From contig NZ_JAPDMU010000002.1 of assembly GCF_026319325.1 (NCBI RefSeq), forward strand, positions 124,001-188,000: a DNA stretch of 64,000 nt, in the 5' to 3' direction. The notes beneath the pieces are model-generated. The model had not been told where the DNA came from. It saw only the letters and a program-made list of their open reading frames with translations, and ran no database searches. The translations under genes were made by a program, and so were the position numbers. This DNA comes from Methylophaga sp. OBS3 (lineage in GTDB: Bacteria; Pseudomonadota; Gammaproteobacteria; Nitrosococcales; Methylophagaceae). Below are positions 1-7,628 of the stretch, one piece after another (within the stretch, counting starts at the first letter, position 1; every line of letters begins with the position of its first letter).

Positions 1-419
1 TGTAGGGTTTTGGCATTTAATGACACGCCAGCAATGCTTAGCCCAGCATGTTGCTGACTACTTAATCGACGCTCAAAAACACGCAGCCTCGCTAATAACT
101 CAGACATCTCAAATGGTTTTGCAAGATAGTCATCAGCGCCCGCATCTAAGCCTTCGACACGCTCATCGACACTATTTCTAGCAGTGAGCAAAAGAACTGG
201 CAGGGCTGGATAAGCTTGCCTCAACGCTTTTAGCACCGTTTTGCCATCCATATCAGGTAAGCCTAAATCAAGAATCACCATGTCAGGTGCTTCAATTTTT
301 AGGGTACTCAGCGCCTGCTGCCCTAGGCTTACGTGATTAACGGTAAATAGCTCGTGACGCAGTGACCTTATTAGGCCCTGCGCCAGAGACATATCATCTT
401 CAATGAGTAAAACTTGCAC
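1..419 (-). CDS. OmpR/PmrA-QseB-type response regulator (3' part missing)
   Basis: The protein begins at a GTG codon (417-419) with AGGGA seven bases upstream. It runs off the left edge after about 139 residues, so the C-terminal winged-helix domain is mostly missing. The receiver domain is intact: acidic pocket IEDD near residues 6-9, phospho-acceptor Asp51 in ILDLGLPDMDG, and the conserved Lys in DDYLAKPF. The wording resembles the PmrA/QseB branch of OmpR-family regulators. It overlaps the upstream TPR-like gene by 20 bp, so it is the next gene of the hemolysin-family operon, and a sensor kinase probably follows outside the window. Because the operon promoter carries a PmrA-type box (4722-4738), I infer that this regulator controls its own operon. 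The receiver assignment is secure; the true ligand is unknown. Confidence 0.9.
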   Translation of the reverse strand, partial: MQVLLIEDDMSLAQGLIRSLRHELFTVNHVSLGQQALSTLKIEAPDMVILDLGLPDMDGKTVLKALRQAYPALPVLLLTARNSVDERVEGLDAGADDYLAKPFEMSELLARLRVFERRLSSQQHAGLSIAGVSLNAKTL

Positions 420-1068
420 TTTTTCCCTGTCGTAATTGATAACGCACTTGATCTAGCGCTTGTCTAATTTCCGCCTGACGCCCCATATCAGCAAGTGGCC
501 GATCTGGTCGTGGCGCCGCTTGTTGTGCTGTGAGCAGATATTTTTCTGCTGCCGAATAGTCTTTTTTATCCATCATATACAACGCATAAAAATAGTTACT
601 ATCAATGCCATTGGGATTCATGGTCAGCGCTTTTTTCAAATACGCTTCGGCTTTATCATCATCACCAAATCCCAGAGGCCAACCAGGGACTTTGTAATAC
701 AACGTACCCAAGGTGGTGTAAGCAGATCCATTCAAAGCCGTTTCATCAATAGCTAACGCATTTTCAAGATCGGCTTTGGCAGTTTTCGCTAATGATAATG
801 CGCCCATTCCGCCTTTAATTCCAGCATAGCTTGAGTTGATAATACCCCGCCAAATCAATGGCTCAGCGTGAATTGGATCAGCAGCAACGGAAAGGTCAGC
901 ATCATGAATCAACGTTTCAAATGCTTGGCTTTGCTCTTTGCCAGATAATTCATAATTGGCCTTGGCCCACTTTTCTTGCAAGCTGGCCACCGCTGGGGTG
1001 ACAGCTTGAAGAGACATACTGGTTACCATTGCGGCTGCAGATAATGCAGCTAAAAATGTATTTTTCAT
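400..1068 (-). CDS. Exported TPR-like protein of the hemolysin-family operon
   Basis: A 222-residue protein with a clear signal peptide (first ~28 residues, ending near AVA-SL) and helical repeats resembling TPRs, including the stretch around residues 130-150 (AEAYLKKALTMNPNG) and 165-185. It is probably periplasmic. The ATG overlaps the stop of the upstream short-chain dehydrogenase (ATGA), and AGGAG sits just ahead of it. The 3' end overlaps the response regulator, so translation is coupled on both sides. No enzyme motif is visible. TPR-like exported proteins usually act as scaffolds, so a role in presenting a signal to the neighbouring two-component system is possible but is only inference. 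Confidence 0.8.
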   Translation of the reverse strand: MKNTFLAALSAAAMVTSMSLQAVTPAVASLQEKWAKANYELSGKEQSQAFETLIHDADLSVAADPIHAEPLIWRGIINSSYAGIKGGMGALSLAKTAKADLENALAIDETALNGSAYTTLGTLYYKVPGWPLGFGDDDKAEAYLKKALTMNPNGIDSNYFYALYMMDKKDYSAAEKYLLTAQQAAPRPDRPLADMGRQAEIRQALDQVRYQLRQGKSASFTH

Positions 1069-1877
1069 GGTTTTTCTCCTGATAAATGCTGGTTAATAAC
1101 CGGCAATTTGGCCTTTAGGCCCATATCAACAAGTCGGCTGCAAAAGCTGTTTAAGCGGCCAAAAAAACGTTCTGGCCAACCAAGAAATTGCTCTGCAGCC
1201 TCACTATGTTTGATAAAACGTAATAAACTTTTTGCCACACATTCTGGCGCGTCAGCATGATTCCCCAATGCTGAATTAAGCCCTACCACGCGGGCACTAT
1301 TCATCTCGGTTTGGATGGCTCGTGGTGCGAAATAACGCACCTTGATGTCACTGTCTGATAACTCGCGACGTAATGCTTCAGAAAAACCACGTAAGCCAAA
1401 TTTGCTGGCGGTATAGACGCTAAAACCTGGGAATCCCAAACGGCCAAATGCAGAACCAATATTGATGATTTGTGCCGTTGGTTTGGCTTGCATCTGAGGT
1501 AATAACAACCGGCTTAGTTCAATCGGAATCAACAGATTGGTATGTAAGATGGTCTGCACTTCAGCACTGGTCATATCGGTCAGTGAACGAAAATCACTGG
1601 TGCCCGCATTATTGATCAGTAGCTGAATACCGCCTTTAAATTGCTGACAAAAATCAGCTAGATATTGGCGATCTTGTAACTCTTGTAAATCAATCGTGAG
1701 GTAATGATGTTGACCACCCAACAGTTGATTCAAGATGGCTAGCTTTTGACTATTGCGCCCAACCAACACCAGCACCATGCCTTCGTCAGATAAAACCTGG
1801 GCAATAGCCTGACCAAGCCCCCCCGTCGCGCCAGTTAAAACGGCAACTTTATTGGTTAATTTAAGCGGCATATTCAT
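1065..1877 (-). CDS. Short-chain dehydrogenase/reductase (SDR)
   Basis: A 270-residue classical SDR. It shows the cofactor-binding glycine motif TGATGGLGQ near residues 15-23, NNAG near residue 90, and the catalytic YTASK with a Ser upstream (INIGSAFG). These enzymes oxidise alcohols or reduce ketones with NAD(P)H in the cytosol. The C-terminal ~50 residues are basic and unlike the core. It overlaps the diiron-protein gene by 17 bp upstream and the TPR-like gene by 4 bp downstream, so it is translated from the same message. I infer that it acts on a product made by the acyl-AMP ligase and diiron protein; the substrate cannot be read from the sequence. Confidence 0.88.
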   Translation of the reverse strand: MNMPLKLTNKVAVLTGATGGLGQAIAQVLSDEGMVLVLVGRNSQKLAILNQLLGGQHHYLTIDLQELQDRQYLADFCQQFKGGIQLLINNAGTSDFRSLTDMTSAEVQTILHTNLLIPIELSRLLLPQMQAKPTAQIINIGSAFGRLGFPGFSVYTASKFGLRGFSEALRRELSDSDIKVRYFAPRAIQTEMNSARVVGLNSALGNHADAPECVAKSLLRFIKHSEAAEQFLGWPERFFGRLNSFCSRLVDMGLKAKLPVINQHLSGEKP

Positions 1878-2523
1878 GGACTGTTAAGCTCCGGAAAATA
1901 TCACCATATAAACGGTAGAAAGCTTTAGCACTGTGCAAAATTTGTTGTTGATCTGCCGGATCATCAATGAGATTCATCAGATCTTCAAAAAACTTCACAT
2001 GTTCTTGGTCTAAAGCACCATGTGAACGCAAATAACTAAACGCCTGATTCGGTAATCCCAGAGCTTTTTGGATATGTTCCGCTGCGGCATCAGCAGTGGT
2101 GATGCTTGTCCCCTCAAGGACATGCACCATGCCAAAGAAACCTAAAGGGTTAACCCGGGCCACTGTGTCATAGGCGTATGCAACCATCAGTTCTGTTTCT
2201 AATGAAGGCCGGCCATTACGGACAGCTTCTTTGTCTGCACTACAAGCGGCAATATCGTTGAGGATCCACTCCTGATGACCTAACTCTTCCTCGATATACT
2301 CAGCCACGGCTTCACGTAACCACTCGTATTTTTCTGGTAAACGAGCACCCACTGCCATCAACAATGGCACAGTGTGTTTCACGTGGTGGTAGGCTTCCGT
2401 TAAAAACGCAATGTAATCATCGCGAGTAATATCACCTTTAAGCGCTCGCGTAATGATTGGCGCTGAAAGTAATTGCTGCCGTGCTAATCCAGTCTCAGCT
2501 TGCAATGTCGCAAAGAATGTCAT
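1861..2523 (-). CDS. Heme-oxygenase-like diiron protein (TenA/PqqC/UndA-like fold)
   Basis: I chose the ATG at 2523, which has AGGAGA seven bases upstream, over an in-frame start 34 codons earlier that would lie deep inside the ligase gene. The 220-residue protein is all-helical and carries a metal-ligand pattern like that of heme-oxygenase-like diiron oxygenases: E80-x2-H83, E137 (in VLEGTS) and H168-x3-D172-x2-H175. Known relatives in this superfamily (UndA, SznF, CADD) use O2 to oxidise fatty acids or amino-acid-derived substrates. It is often annotated as TenA or as an iron-containing redox enzyme. The gene overlaps the acyl-AMP ligase by 29 bp, which suggests its substrate is, or derives from, an activated acyl group. 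It is probably a catalytic oxidase rather than a thiaminase; no TenA-type catalytic Cys is evident. Confidence 0.82.
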   Translation of the reverse strand: MTFFATLQAETGLARQQLLSAPIITRALKGDITRDDYIAFLTEAYHHVKHTVPLLMAVGARLPEKYEWLREAVAEYIEEELGHQEWILNDIAACSADKEAVRNGRPSLETELMVAYAYDTVARVNPLGFFGMVHVLEGTSITTADAAAEHIQKALGLPNQAFSYLRSHGALDQEHVKFFEDLMNLIDDPADQQQILHSAKAFYRLYGDIFRSLTVHEYAA

Positions 2524-3982
2524 TGTCGTTCTCCTGATAAAAATTCTCGATAATGTGTTGGTATTTTTGATAAATCGCAGGGCGTTTTGGTCGGCCATTT
2601 GCCGTGAGTAGTCCTTGCTCTGCACGCAAAGGCTGTTGCAAGCGATACCAACGATAAATACGTGCGTAATCGGGTAATTGTTGATTGATACGATTAAGGT
2701 GTTGTTGCACAGCGGCGTCTGACAATGTGCTGAAAATCAACGCAGAGCAGAAAGGTTTTGCATCCCCAAAAACAACACACTGTTGAATATTGGGTTGGCT
2801 CATGACTTCGCTTTCAATCCACTCTGGACTGATATTTCGTCCATAACTGGAAATCAGCAACTGTTTTTTACGACCTTGGATATGTAAAAAACCTTCCTCA
2901 TCGACTTTACCAATATCGCCTGTATGCAAAGCTTGACCTTTTAAAGCCGGAGCGCCGATATAGCCCAAGAACTGGCTACCATAAACCACGATTTCACCAG
3001 CCTCTTGGGTAACTTTTAAGTGAGGCAAAATTTTGCCTGCAGTGCCCGGCTTGTCATGACGAAGACTGTTTAAACTGACAACAGAGCTTGCCTCGGATAG
3101 CCCATATCCCTCATAAACAGGTAAACCAAACTCGCGTGTTTTATTAATGAGTTCGGCTGAGACACGACTACCACCCACCGCGATAAATGTCAGGGATGCA
3201 GGTGGCTGCCAACCAGATTGAACCGCATTCAATAACAAGCCCAATAATTCTGGCACCAGAATTAAAGTGTTCGGTCTGACCTTATCAATGGTTTGGATAA
3301 ATGCCTGTGGCCCTGCCAAATAACCATTTTCAGTAATTGGCATCAGCACCACTTCACCCCCCGCCAGCAATGGTGCGTATAGACCGGCGATATTTTCTAG
3401 TAACGTGCTAAGGGGCAAGACTGCTAAATGCCGTGGTTGATGCAGCCCGGTCATAGAAATTAATGATTGCGCCACATTCTCTTGTTGATCTTGGCTTAAA
3501 CAAACGCCTTTTGGTGTGCCCGTTGAACCCGAGGTAAAAGTGATTTTATCGGTTCCGACTGGTAACAAAGCCGCTGGCCAGACTGGGCAAGGCACCCACC
3601 ACAATGGATAATCACCAAAGACCTTGGCTTCGACTGAAGAGGTTGTTAACCAACTCACAGGCTCAAACTGTTTTTGATAAATCAACACGCTGGCTGCTGC
3701 CGACTGCATCGCATGTTGAATTTGCGCCTCAGTGAAATACACCGGTAGCGGTAATAACACCACACCTGCCTGCTTTGCAGCCAAATCTATGATTAACCAC
3801 TCAGGACTGTTATCAGCAAGTAATGCAACGACTTGGCCACGGTAATCCTGTAGCAAAAAAGCAGCTTTTTCGACTTCGTTAACTAACTCGCCATAACTCA
3901 ACACGTGCTGTTTACCAATGACCGCCACCTTGTTTGGTGATTTGCGAGCAATCGCATTGAGCGTCATCATTAATGTAGTCAT
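2495..3982 (-). CDS. AMP-dependent acyl-adenylating enzyme (ANL superfamily)
   Basis: A 495-residue member of the acyl-CoA synthetase / fatty acyl-AMP ligase superfamily. It has the P-loop TSGSTGTPKG (residues 150-159), the YEGYGLSEAS motif near residue 290, the HTGDIG Asp near 352, the hinge GRKKQLL, and the C-terminal catalytic Lys in GRPKRP. It activates a carboxylate with ATP to an acyl-AMP; whether it then uses CoA or hands the acyl group to a neighbour cannot be told. It is shorter than typical 550-residue acyl-CoA ligases. The start overlaps the stop of the hemolysin-family gene (ATGA). The direct partner is probably the GNAT-like protein encoded just upstream. Confidence 0.9.
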   Translation of the reverse strand: MTTLMMTLNAIARKSPNKVAVIGKQHVLSYGELVNEVEKAAFLLQDYRGQVVALLADNSPEWLIIDLAAKQAGVVLLPLPVYFTEAQIQHAMQSAAASVLIYQKQFEPVSWLTTSSVEAKVFGDYPLWWVPCPVWPAALLPVGTDKITFTSGSTGTPKGVCLSQDQQENVAQSLISMTGLHQPRHLAVLPLSTLLENIAGLYAPLLAGGEVVLMPITENGYLAGPQAFIQTIDKVRPNTLILVPELLGLLLNAVQSGWQPPASLTFIAVGGSRVSAELINKTREFGLPVYEGYGLSEASSVVSLNSLRHDKPGTAGKILPHLKVTQEAGEIVVYGSQFLGYIGAPALKGQALHTGDIGKVDEEGFLHIQGRKKQLLISSYGRNISPEWIESEVMSQPNIQQCVVFGDAKPFCSALIFSTLSDAAVQQHLNRINQQLPDYARIYRWYRLQQPLRAEQGLLTANGRPKRPAIYQKYQHIIENFYQENDNDILCDIAS

Positions 3983-4677
3983 GACAAACGGATCCTCGCT
4001 GCTGTTGATTGAATAAAGTCTTCGTGGTGTTCCCAGGCCGACTTGATAACGCGGTGATAGCGTAAATGCTCAACGGCGTAATTCAGATCCCCCGCCAAGA
4101 TCATAGGTTTATGTTGGTAATACTCACCCCATGCATCCCCTTTATCAGGCAGCTTTGTTGGATCGGCAACGCCAATCACAGTTGTTTCTAATTGCAGCTT
4201 TTCCAATAAACGGCGCACTTGTGATGTCGCGGTAAATACCACTTGTTTAAATCCTGCTTGCTGCAAGATTGCCGCAACAATGACAAACAACAATGGACTA
4301 CCCGCTTGGAAGCTCGCAGCCAGATTGCCGATCTCCACAATATCTTCACGATCGACATGGCCATATATCGTTGAAAGTGTTTGCTCAACTGGGCTTTCAA
4401 GATAATGCTCAAGAAATAAGGGTTGCTGAATCGCTAACTGAAACCCAAGAGCAGCATTCACTTGTTCTGCTTGAACGCTGGCTAATAAAAAAGGGAAAAA
4501 GTATTGGAGCTGCGCACCATAACTTTGCCAAAACTTATCGGCAATGAAAGTCTCAACGTCATCTCGAGTTTGCGTTTGTGGCGTGATTAACTGTAGCGGA
4601 GACTGGGCTAACAACAGTCTTTGCTGCCAAATCGGCTGCTGAGCCGACTTCCTACTTTCAATTAGTCTTGCTTCCAT
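3979..4677 (-). CDS. Thermostable hemolysin family protein (GNAT/LuxI-like)
   Basis: The 232-residue product matches the protein family named thermostable hemolysin in Vibrio. It has no signal peptide and no membrane segment, so a secreted toxin role is doubtful. The central part (about residues 110-170, with VEIGNLAA, then LLFVIVAAILQQAGF and FTATSQVRRLLEKL) has the layout of GNAT-fold acyl-synthases such as AHL synthases. From that I infer an acyl or aminoacyl transferase that uses the acyl-AMP made by the next gene. It is the first gene of the operon, with a strong Shine-Dalgarno (AGGAGGG) and a PmrA-type promoter 29 bp upstream. Family assignment is fairly firm; the biochemical role is not. 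Confidence 0.8.
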   Translation of the reverse strand: MEARLIESRKSAQQPIWQQRLLLAQSPLQLITPQTQTRDDVETFIADKFWQSYGAQLQYFFPFLLASVQAEQVNAALGFQLAIQQPLFLEHYLESPVEQTLSTIYGHVDREDIVEIGNLAASFQAGSPLLFVIVAAILQQAGFKQVVFTATSQVRRLLEKLQLETTVIGVADPTKLPDKGDAWGEYYQHKPMILAGDLNYAVEHLRYHRVIKSAWEHHEDFIQSTAARIRLS

Positions 4678-4705
4678 ATTTCCCTCCTAGGGTTCATGGA
4701 GGCAA

Positions 4706-4738
4706 ATGTTAGAAATGAAAACTTAAGAGCAAATTAAG
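4706..4738 (-). promoter_or_regulatory. PmrA/QseB-type box and -10 of the hemolysin-family operon
   Basis: On the minus strand the tandem hexamers CTTAAT-TTGCT-CTTAAG (4738-4722) match the published PmrA consensus YTTAAK-N5-YTTAAK at every position. Exactly 10 nt downstream is a -10-like TAACAT (4711-4706), and the ATG lies 28 bp further on. The spacing is the same as at the three PepSY promoters in this window. The operon's own OmpR-type regulator (1-419) is the likely binder. Confidence 0.72.
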
Positions 4739-4835
4739 AAAGTAAAAAATTTATCACTGGCATTAACCAGCTTTAGCAAATGAATCTTTTCAAAGGTTGC
4801 GTGCTCTAAACAGTCAATTGCTGAGAGAAATTAAA

Positions 4836-5129
4836 ATGAACATAAGAATATTATTAGCATTCAGCTTATTAATAATGGCGAATAAGGCTATGGCGATTGA
4901 GCCAGAAAGTTGTGAGATTTGGCAGCAAAAAGCCAACACCTTTATGACTTATCGCCAACAAGATTTACCAATTGTAGAAGCGATGCAAGAAGCTTCGGGT
5001 AATAAAACCCGCGGTCTATTACTTCGTGCGTATCAAGCGCCTGTTGAGAGCGGTTTGGAAGCGAAATACCGTGTCATTGGTGAGTTTGCACAGCAAGTAT
5101 TTGATGAGTGTAATTCTGGCAAAAATTAA
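4836..5129 (+). CDS. Small secreted protein with two cysteines
   Basis: I start it at ATG 4836 (GAGAG about nine bases upstream), which gives 97 residues beginning with a signal peptide (NIRILLAFSLLIMANKAMA). An upstream in-frame start would add 13 residues and spoil the signal sequence. The mature part is about 78 residues, charged and helical, with one Cys near each end (PESCEIW and FDECNSG) that could form a disulfide in the periplasm. I do not recognise the family. It diverges from the hemolysin-family operon, sharing the 158-bp intergenic region, and converges on the LysR gene 3 bp away. Confidence 0.7.
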   Translation: MNIRILLAFSLLIMANKAMAIEPESCEIWQQKANTFMTYRQQDLPIVEAMQEASGNKTRGLLLRAYQAPVESGLEAKYRVIGEFAQQVFDECNSGKN

Positions 5130-5132
5130 ACC

Positions 5133-6074
5133 TTAGGATTCCTTAAACCAGCTATTAATCGTTGCTAAATTGGTCTGAATATACTCAGCAAATGCCTGCG
5201 CGGCAGGACTCAAGTGCTTGCCTTTGGGATACACCAAACACCAACTTCTGCGTAGGGAAAAGTTTTTAATTGGGATTGTTTTCATAACGCCCAATTTAAG
5301 CTCAGTCTGCACGCTTAACCTCGGCACAACAGCCGCGCCAAGTCCTGCCAACACACCTTGTTTGAGCGTTTCAATTGAGCCCATTTCCATAAAAGCTTGC
5401 GCCGTTAAATGCTGCTGCTGGCAATATTGCTCTAAAGCTAATCGACTGCCTGAACCCGCCTCTCGTAACAAAAGCGGCTGCTGCAAGAACCGCTGTAAGG
5501 TCATACTGCCTTTACCTACCAGCTTAAAATCAGCCGCCATAACCGGAATCAGTTCATTGTCAAGGAAAGGCAAAATACTGAGCGGTCTGTCAGATGGCAC
5601 CAAGCCCATAATCACCAAATCGTCACTATTATTGGCTAAACGCTCAACTGCACCAGATCGATTAACGACGCTAAGTGAGACTTTAACGGCGGGATAGTCT
5701 TTAAGGAAAGCTTTCAGTAACGTGGGTACAACGTATTGTGCGGTATTCACCAAGCACAGCCGTAATTCACCGGAAAGCTGGCCTTTCAAGGCATGTAGCT
5801 CACTTTGCAAATCCTGCAGCTGACCAAACATTTTATTAATGCTTAATGCCAGATGCTCGCCGGCAGGTGTGCAATAAAGCGTACGGCCGATGTATTCGAA
5901 TAACGGCGCTTCGATAGCCTCTTCAAGTTTACGGATTTGTGAGCTCACCGCAGGCTGAGTTAACCCTAAAACCTCCGCCGCCTTTCGATAGCCTTGATGT
6001 TCATATACCGCTTGGAAAACTTGTAACTGTCGAAATGACAGACGATTTAATAACTGTTGAAAACTAAGTGACAT
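5133..6074 (-). CDS. pycR: LysR-family regulator adjacent to pyruvate carboxylase (PycR-like)
   Basis: From ATG 6074 the protein has 313 residues. It has an N-terminal winged helix (FRQLQVFQAVYEHQGYRKAA, then LTQPAVSSQIRKLE) and a LysR co-inducer domain with a CbbR/CysB-like layout. A longer form would start at TTG 6101, close to the operator-like palindrome, so I prefer 6074. It diverges from pycA-pycB. The same arrangement is known in Pseudomonas, where PycR controls pyruvate carboxylase. A perfect T-N11-A palindrome lies 31 bp upstream of its start. The regulatory target is inferred from position and from the Pseudomonas precedent. Confidence 0.82.
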   Translation of the reverse strand: MSLSFQQLLNRLSFRQLQVFQAVYEHQGYRKAAEVLGLTQPAVSSQIRKLEEAIEAPLFEYIGRTLYCTPAGEHLALSINKMFGQLQDLQSELHALKGQLSGELRLCLVNTAQYVVPTLLKAFLKDYPAVKVSLSVVNRSGAVERLANNSDDLVIMGLVPSDRPLSILPFLDNELIPVMAADFKLVGKGSMTLQRFLQQPLLLREAGSGSRLALEQYCQQQHLTAQAFMEMGSIETLKQGVLAGLGAAVVPRLSVQTELKLGVMKTIPIKNFSLRRSWCLVYPKGKHLSPAAQAFAEYIQTNLATINSWFKES

Positions 6075-6105
6075 AAGGCAATACCAGCCATCAATAACCA
6101 ATTAC

Positions 6106-6118
6106 TTATCAGTGATAA
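6106..6118. promoter_or_regulatory. LysR-type operator (T-N11-A palindrome) between pycR and pycA
   Basis: TTATCAGTGATAA is a perfect 6-bp inverted repeat around one central base and fits the T-N11-A rule for LysR binding sites. It sits between the divergent pycR and pycA, 31 bp from the pycR start and 67 bp from the pycA start, where a LysR activator would touch both promoters. Confidence 0.6.
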
Positions 6119-6185
6119 AAATTATATCAATTTTTAATTATACAAGCCCTGCTTTAAGCTGCATTCATCTAATTGGGAGATCGCT

Positions 6186-7601
6186 ATGCTAAAAAAAGTG
6201 ATGATTGCCAACCGCGGTGAAATTGCAGTGCGTATTGTTCGCGCCTGCGCCGAAATGGGCATTCGCTCAGTGGCGGTTTACACCGAGGCGGATAAATATA
6301 GCTTGCACGTAAAACGCGCTGATGAAGCACATTCACTCGGTGATGACCCGGTTGCTGGCTATTTAGATCCCCTTCGTATCGTAAACTTAGCCTTACAAAC
6401 CGGTTGTGATGCCATCCACCCGGGCTATGGTTTTTTATCTGAAAACGCCAAGTTTGCTGAGCTATGTGAACAATACGGCATTACTTTCATTGGCCCTAAA
6501 TCAACGGTTATCCAGCAAATGGGTGACAAAACGGCGGCACGTGACAGTATGCGTGCAGCAGGCGTACCGATTACCCCAGGCTCAGAAGGTAATCTTGAAG
6601 ATTTAGATGACGCCTTATCACTGGCTGAAGAAATTGGTTACCCGGTGATGATCAAAGCGACTTCAGGTGGCGGTGGTCGAGGTATTCGCCGATGTGATTC
6701 TGCCGCTGAATTACGTCAACAATATCCTCGCGTTATTTCTGAAGCCACCAAAGCCTTTGGTAGCGCTGAAGTTTTCCTCGAAAAATGTATCGTTAACCCA
6801 CGCCATATCGAAGTCCAAATTTTGGCCGATAGCCACGGTAACGTTATCCATTTATACGAACGCGATTGCTCAATCCAACGTCGTAATCAAAAGCTGATTG
6901 AGATCGCACCAAGTCCACAGTTAACACCAGAGCAACGTGACTACATCGGTGAGCTTGCTGTTAAAGCAGCTAAAGCAGTTGGATACGAAAACGCTGGTAC
7001 TGTTGAGTTTTTGCTCACGGGTAATGAAGTGTATTTCATGGAAATGAATACACGTATTCAGGTTGAGCACACCATTACCGAGCAAATCACGGGCGTTGAT
7101 ATCGTTCGTGAACAATTACGTATTGCCAGCGGATTAACGCTTAATTATCGCCAACAAGATATTCAATATCGTGGCTTTGCTTTGCAATTCCGTATCAATG
7201 CAGAAGATCCTAAGAATGATTTCCTACCAAGCTTTGGTCGTATCACTCATTACTACGCGCCAGGTGGTCCAGGCGTTCGTATCGATACTGCGATTTATAC
7301 TGGTTACGATATTCCACCGCACTTTGACTCAATGTGCCTCAAACTCGTCGTTTGGGCTTTGAATTGGGAAGATGCTGTCGACCGTGGTCAACGTGCATTA
7401 GACGACATGCGTCTGCACGGTATTAAAACGACCGCAAACTACTATCAACAAATTTTGAAGCATCCAGATTTCCGGGATGGGCATTTTGATACGAGCTTCG
7501 TGCCTAGCCATCCTGAGCTGCTGAATTATTCTGAAAAACGCCACCCCAGCGCCGTTGCGCTGGCAATTGCCACCGCCCTTGCCGCCCACGCTGGTTGGTA
7601 G
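6186..7601 (+). CDS. pycA: Pyruvate carboxylase subunit A (biotin carboxylase)
   Basis: A 471-residue biotin carboxylase. The start MIANRGEIAVRIVRA is typical of the N-terminal domain, the ATP-grasp glycine loop GGGGRGI lies at about residues 161-167, and the catalytic stretch EMNTRIQVEHTITE lies near residue 285. It carboxylates biotin using ATP and bicarbonate. The partner biotin-carrying carboxyltransferase follows after 27 bp. This two-subunit form is the pyruvate carboxylase of Pseudomonas-like bacteria and feeds oxaloacetate to the TCA cycle. Acetyl-CoA carboxylase AccC is the main alternative, but the neighbour and the divergent LysR favour PycA. GGGAG precedes the ATG. Confidence 0.93.
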   Translation: MLKKVMIANRGEIAVRIVRACAEMGIRSVAVYTEADKYSLHVKRADEAHSLGDDPVAGYLDPLRIVNLALQTGCDAIHPGYGFLSENAKFAELCEQYGITFIGPKSTVIQQMGDKTAARDSMRAAGVPITPGSEGNLEDLDDALSLAEEIGYPVMIKATSGGGGRGIRRCDSAAELRQQYPRVISEATKAFGSAEVFLEKCIVNPRHIEVQILADSHGNVIHLYERDCSIQRRNQKLIEIAPSPQLTPEQRDYIGELAVKAAKAVGYENAGTVEFLLTGNEVYFMEMNTRIQVEHTITEQITGVDIVREQLRIASGLTLNYRQQDIQYRGFALQFRINAEDPKNDFLPSFGRITHYYAPGGPGVRIDTAIYTGYDIPPHFDSMCLKLVVWALNWEDAVDRGQRALDDMRLHGIKTTANYYQQILKHPDFRDGHFDTSFVPSHPELLNYSEKRHPSAVALAIATALAAHAGW

Positions 7602-7628
7602 ACTGACTATTACGCAGGAGATTTTGCA

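Noticed and set aside
460..756. 98-codon plus-strand frame
   Set aside because: It is a shadow of the TPR-like gene on the minus strand; its composition is unlike a real protein.
3979..4677. Secreted hemolysin toxin
   Set aside because: The family name suggests it, but there is no signal peptide, membrane segment or secretion partner, and the context is biosynthetic.
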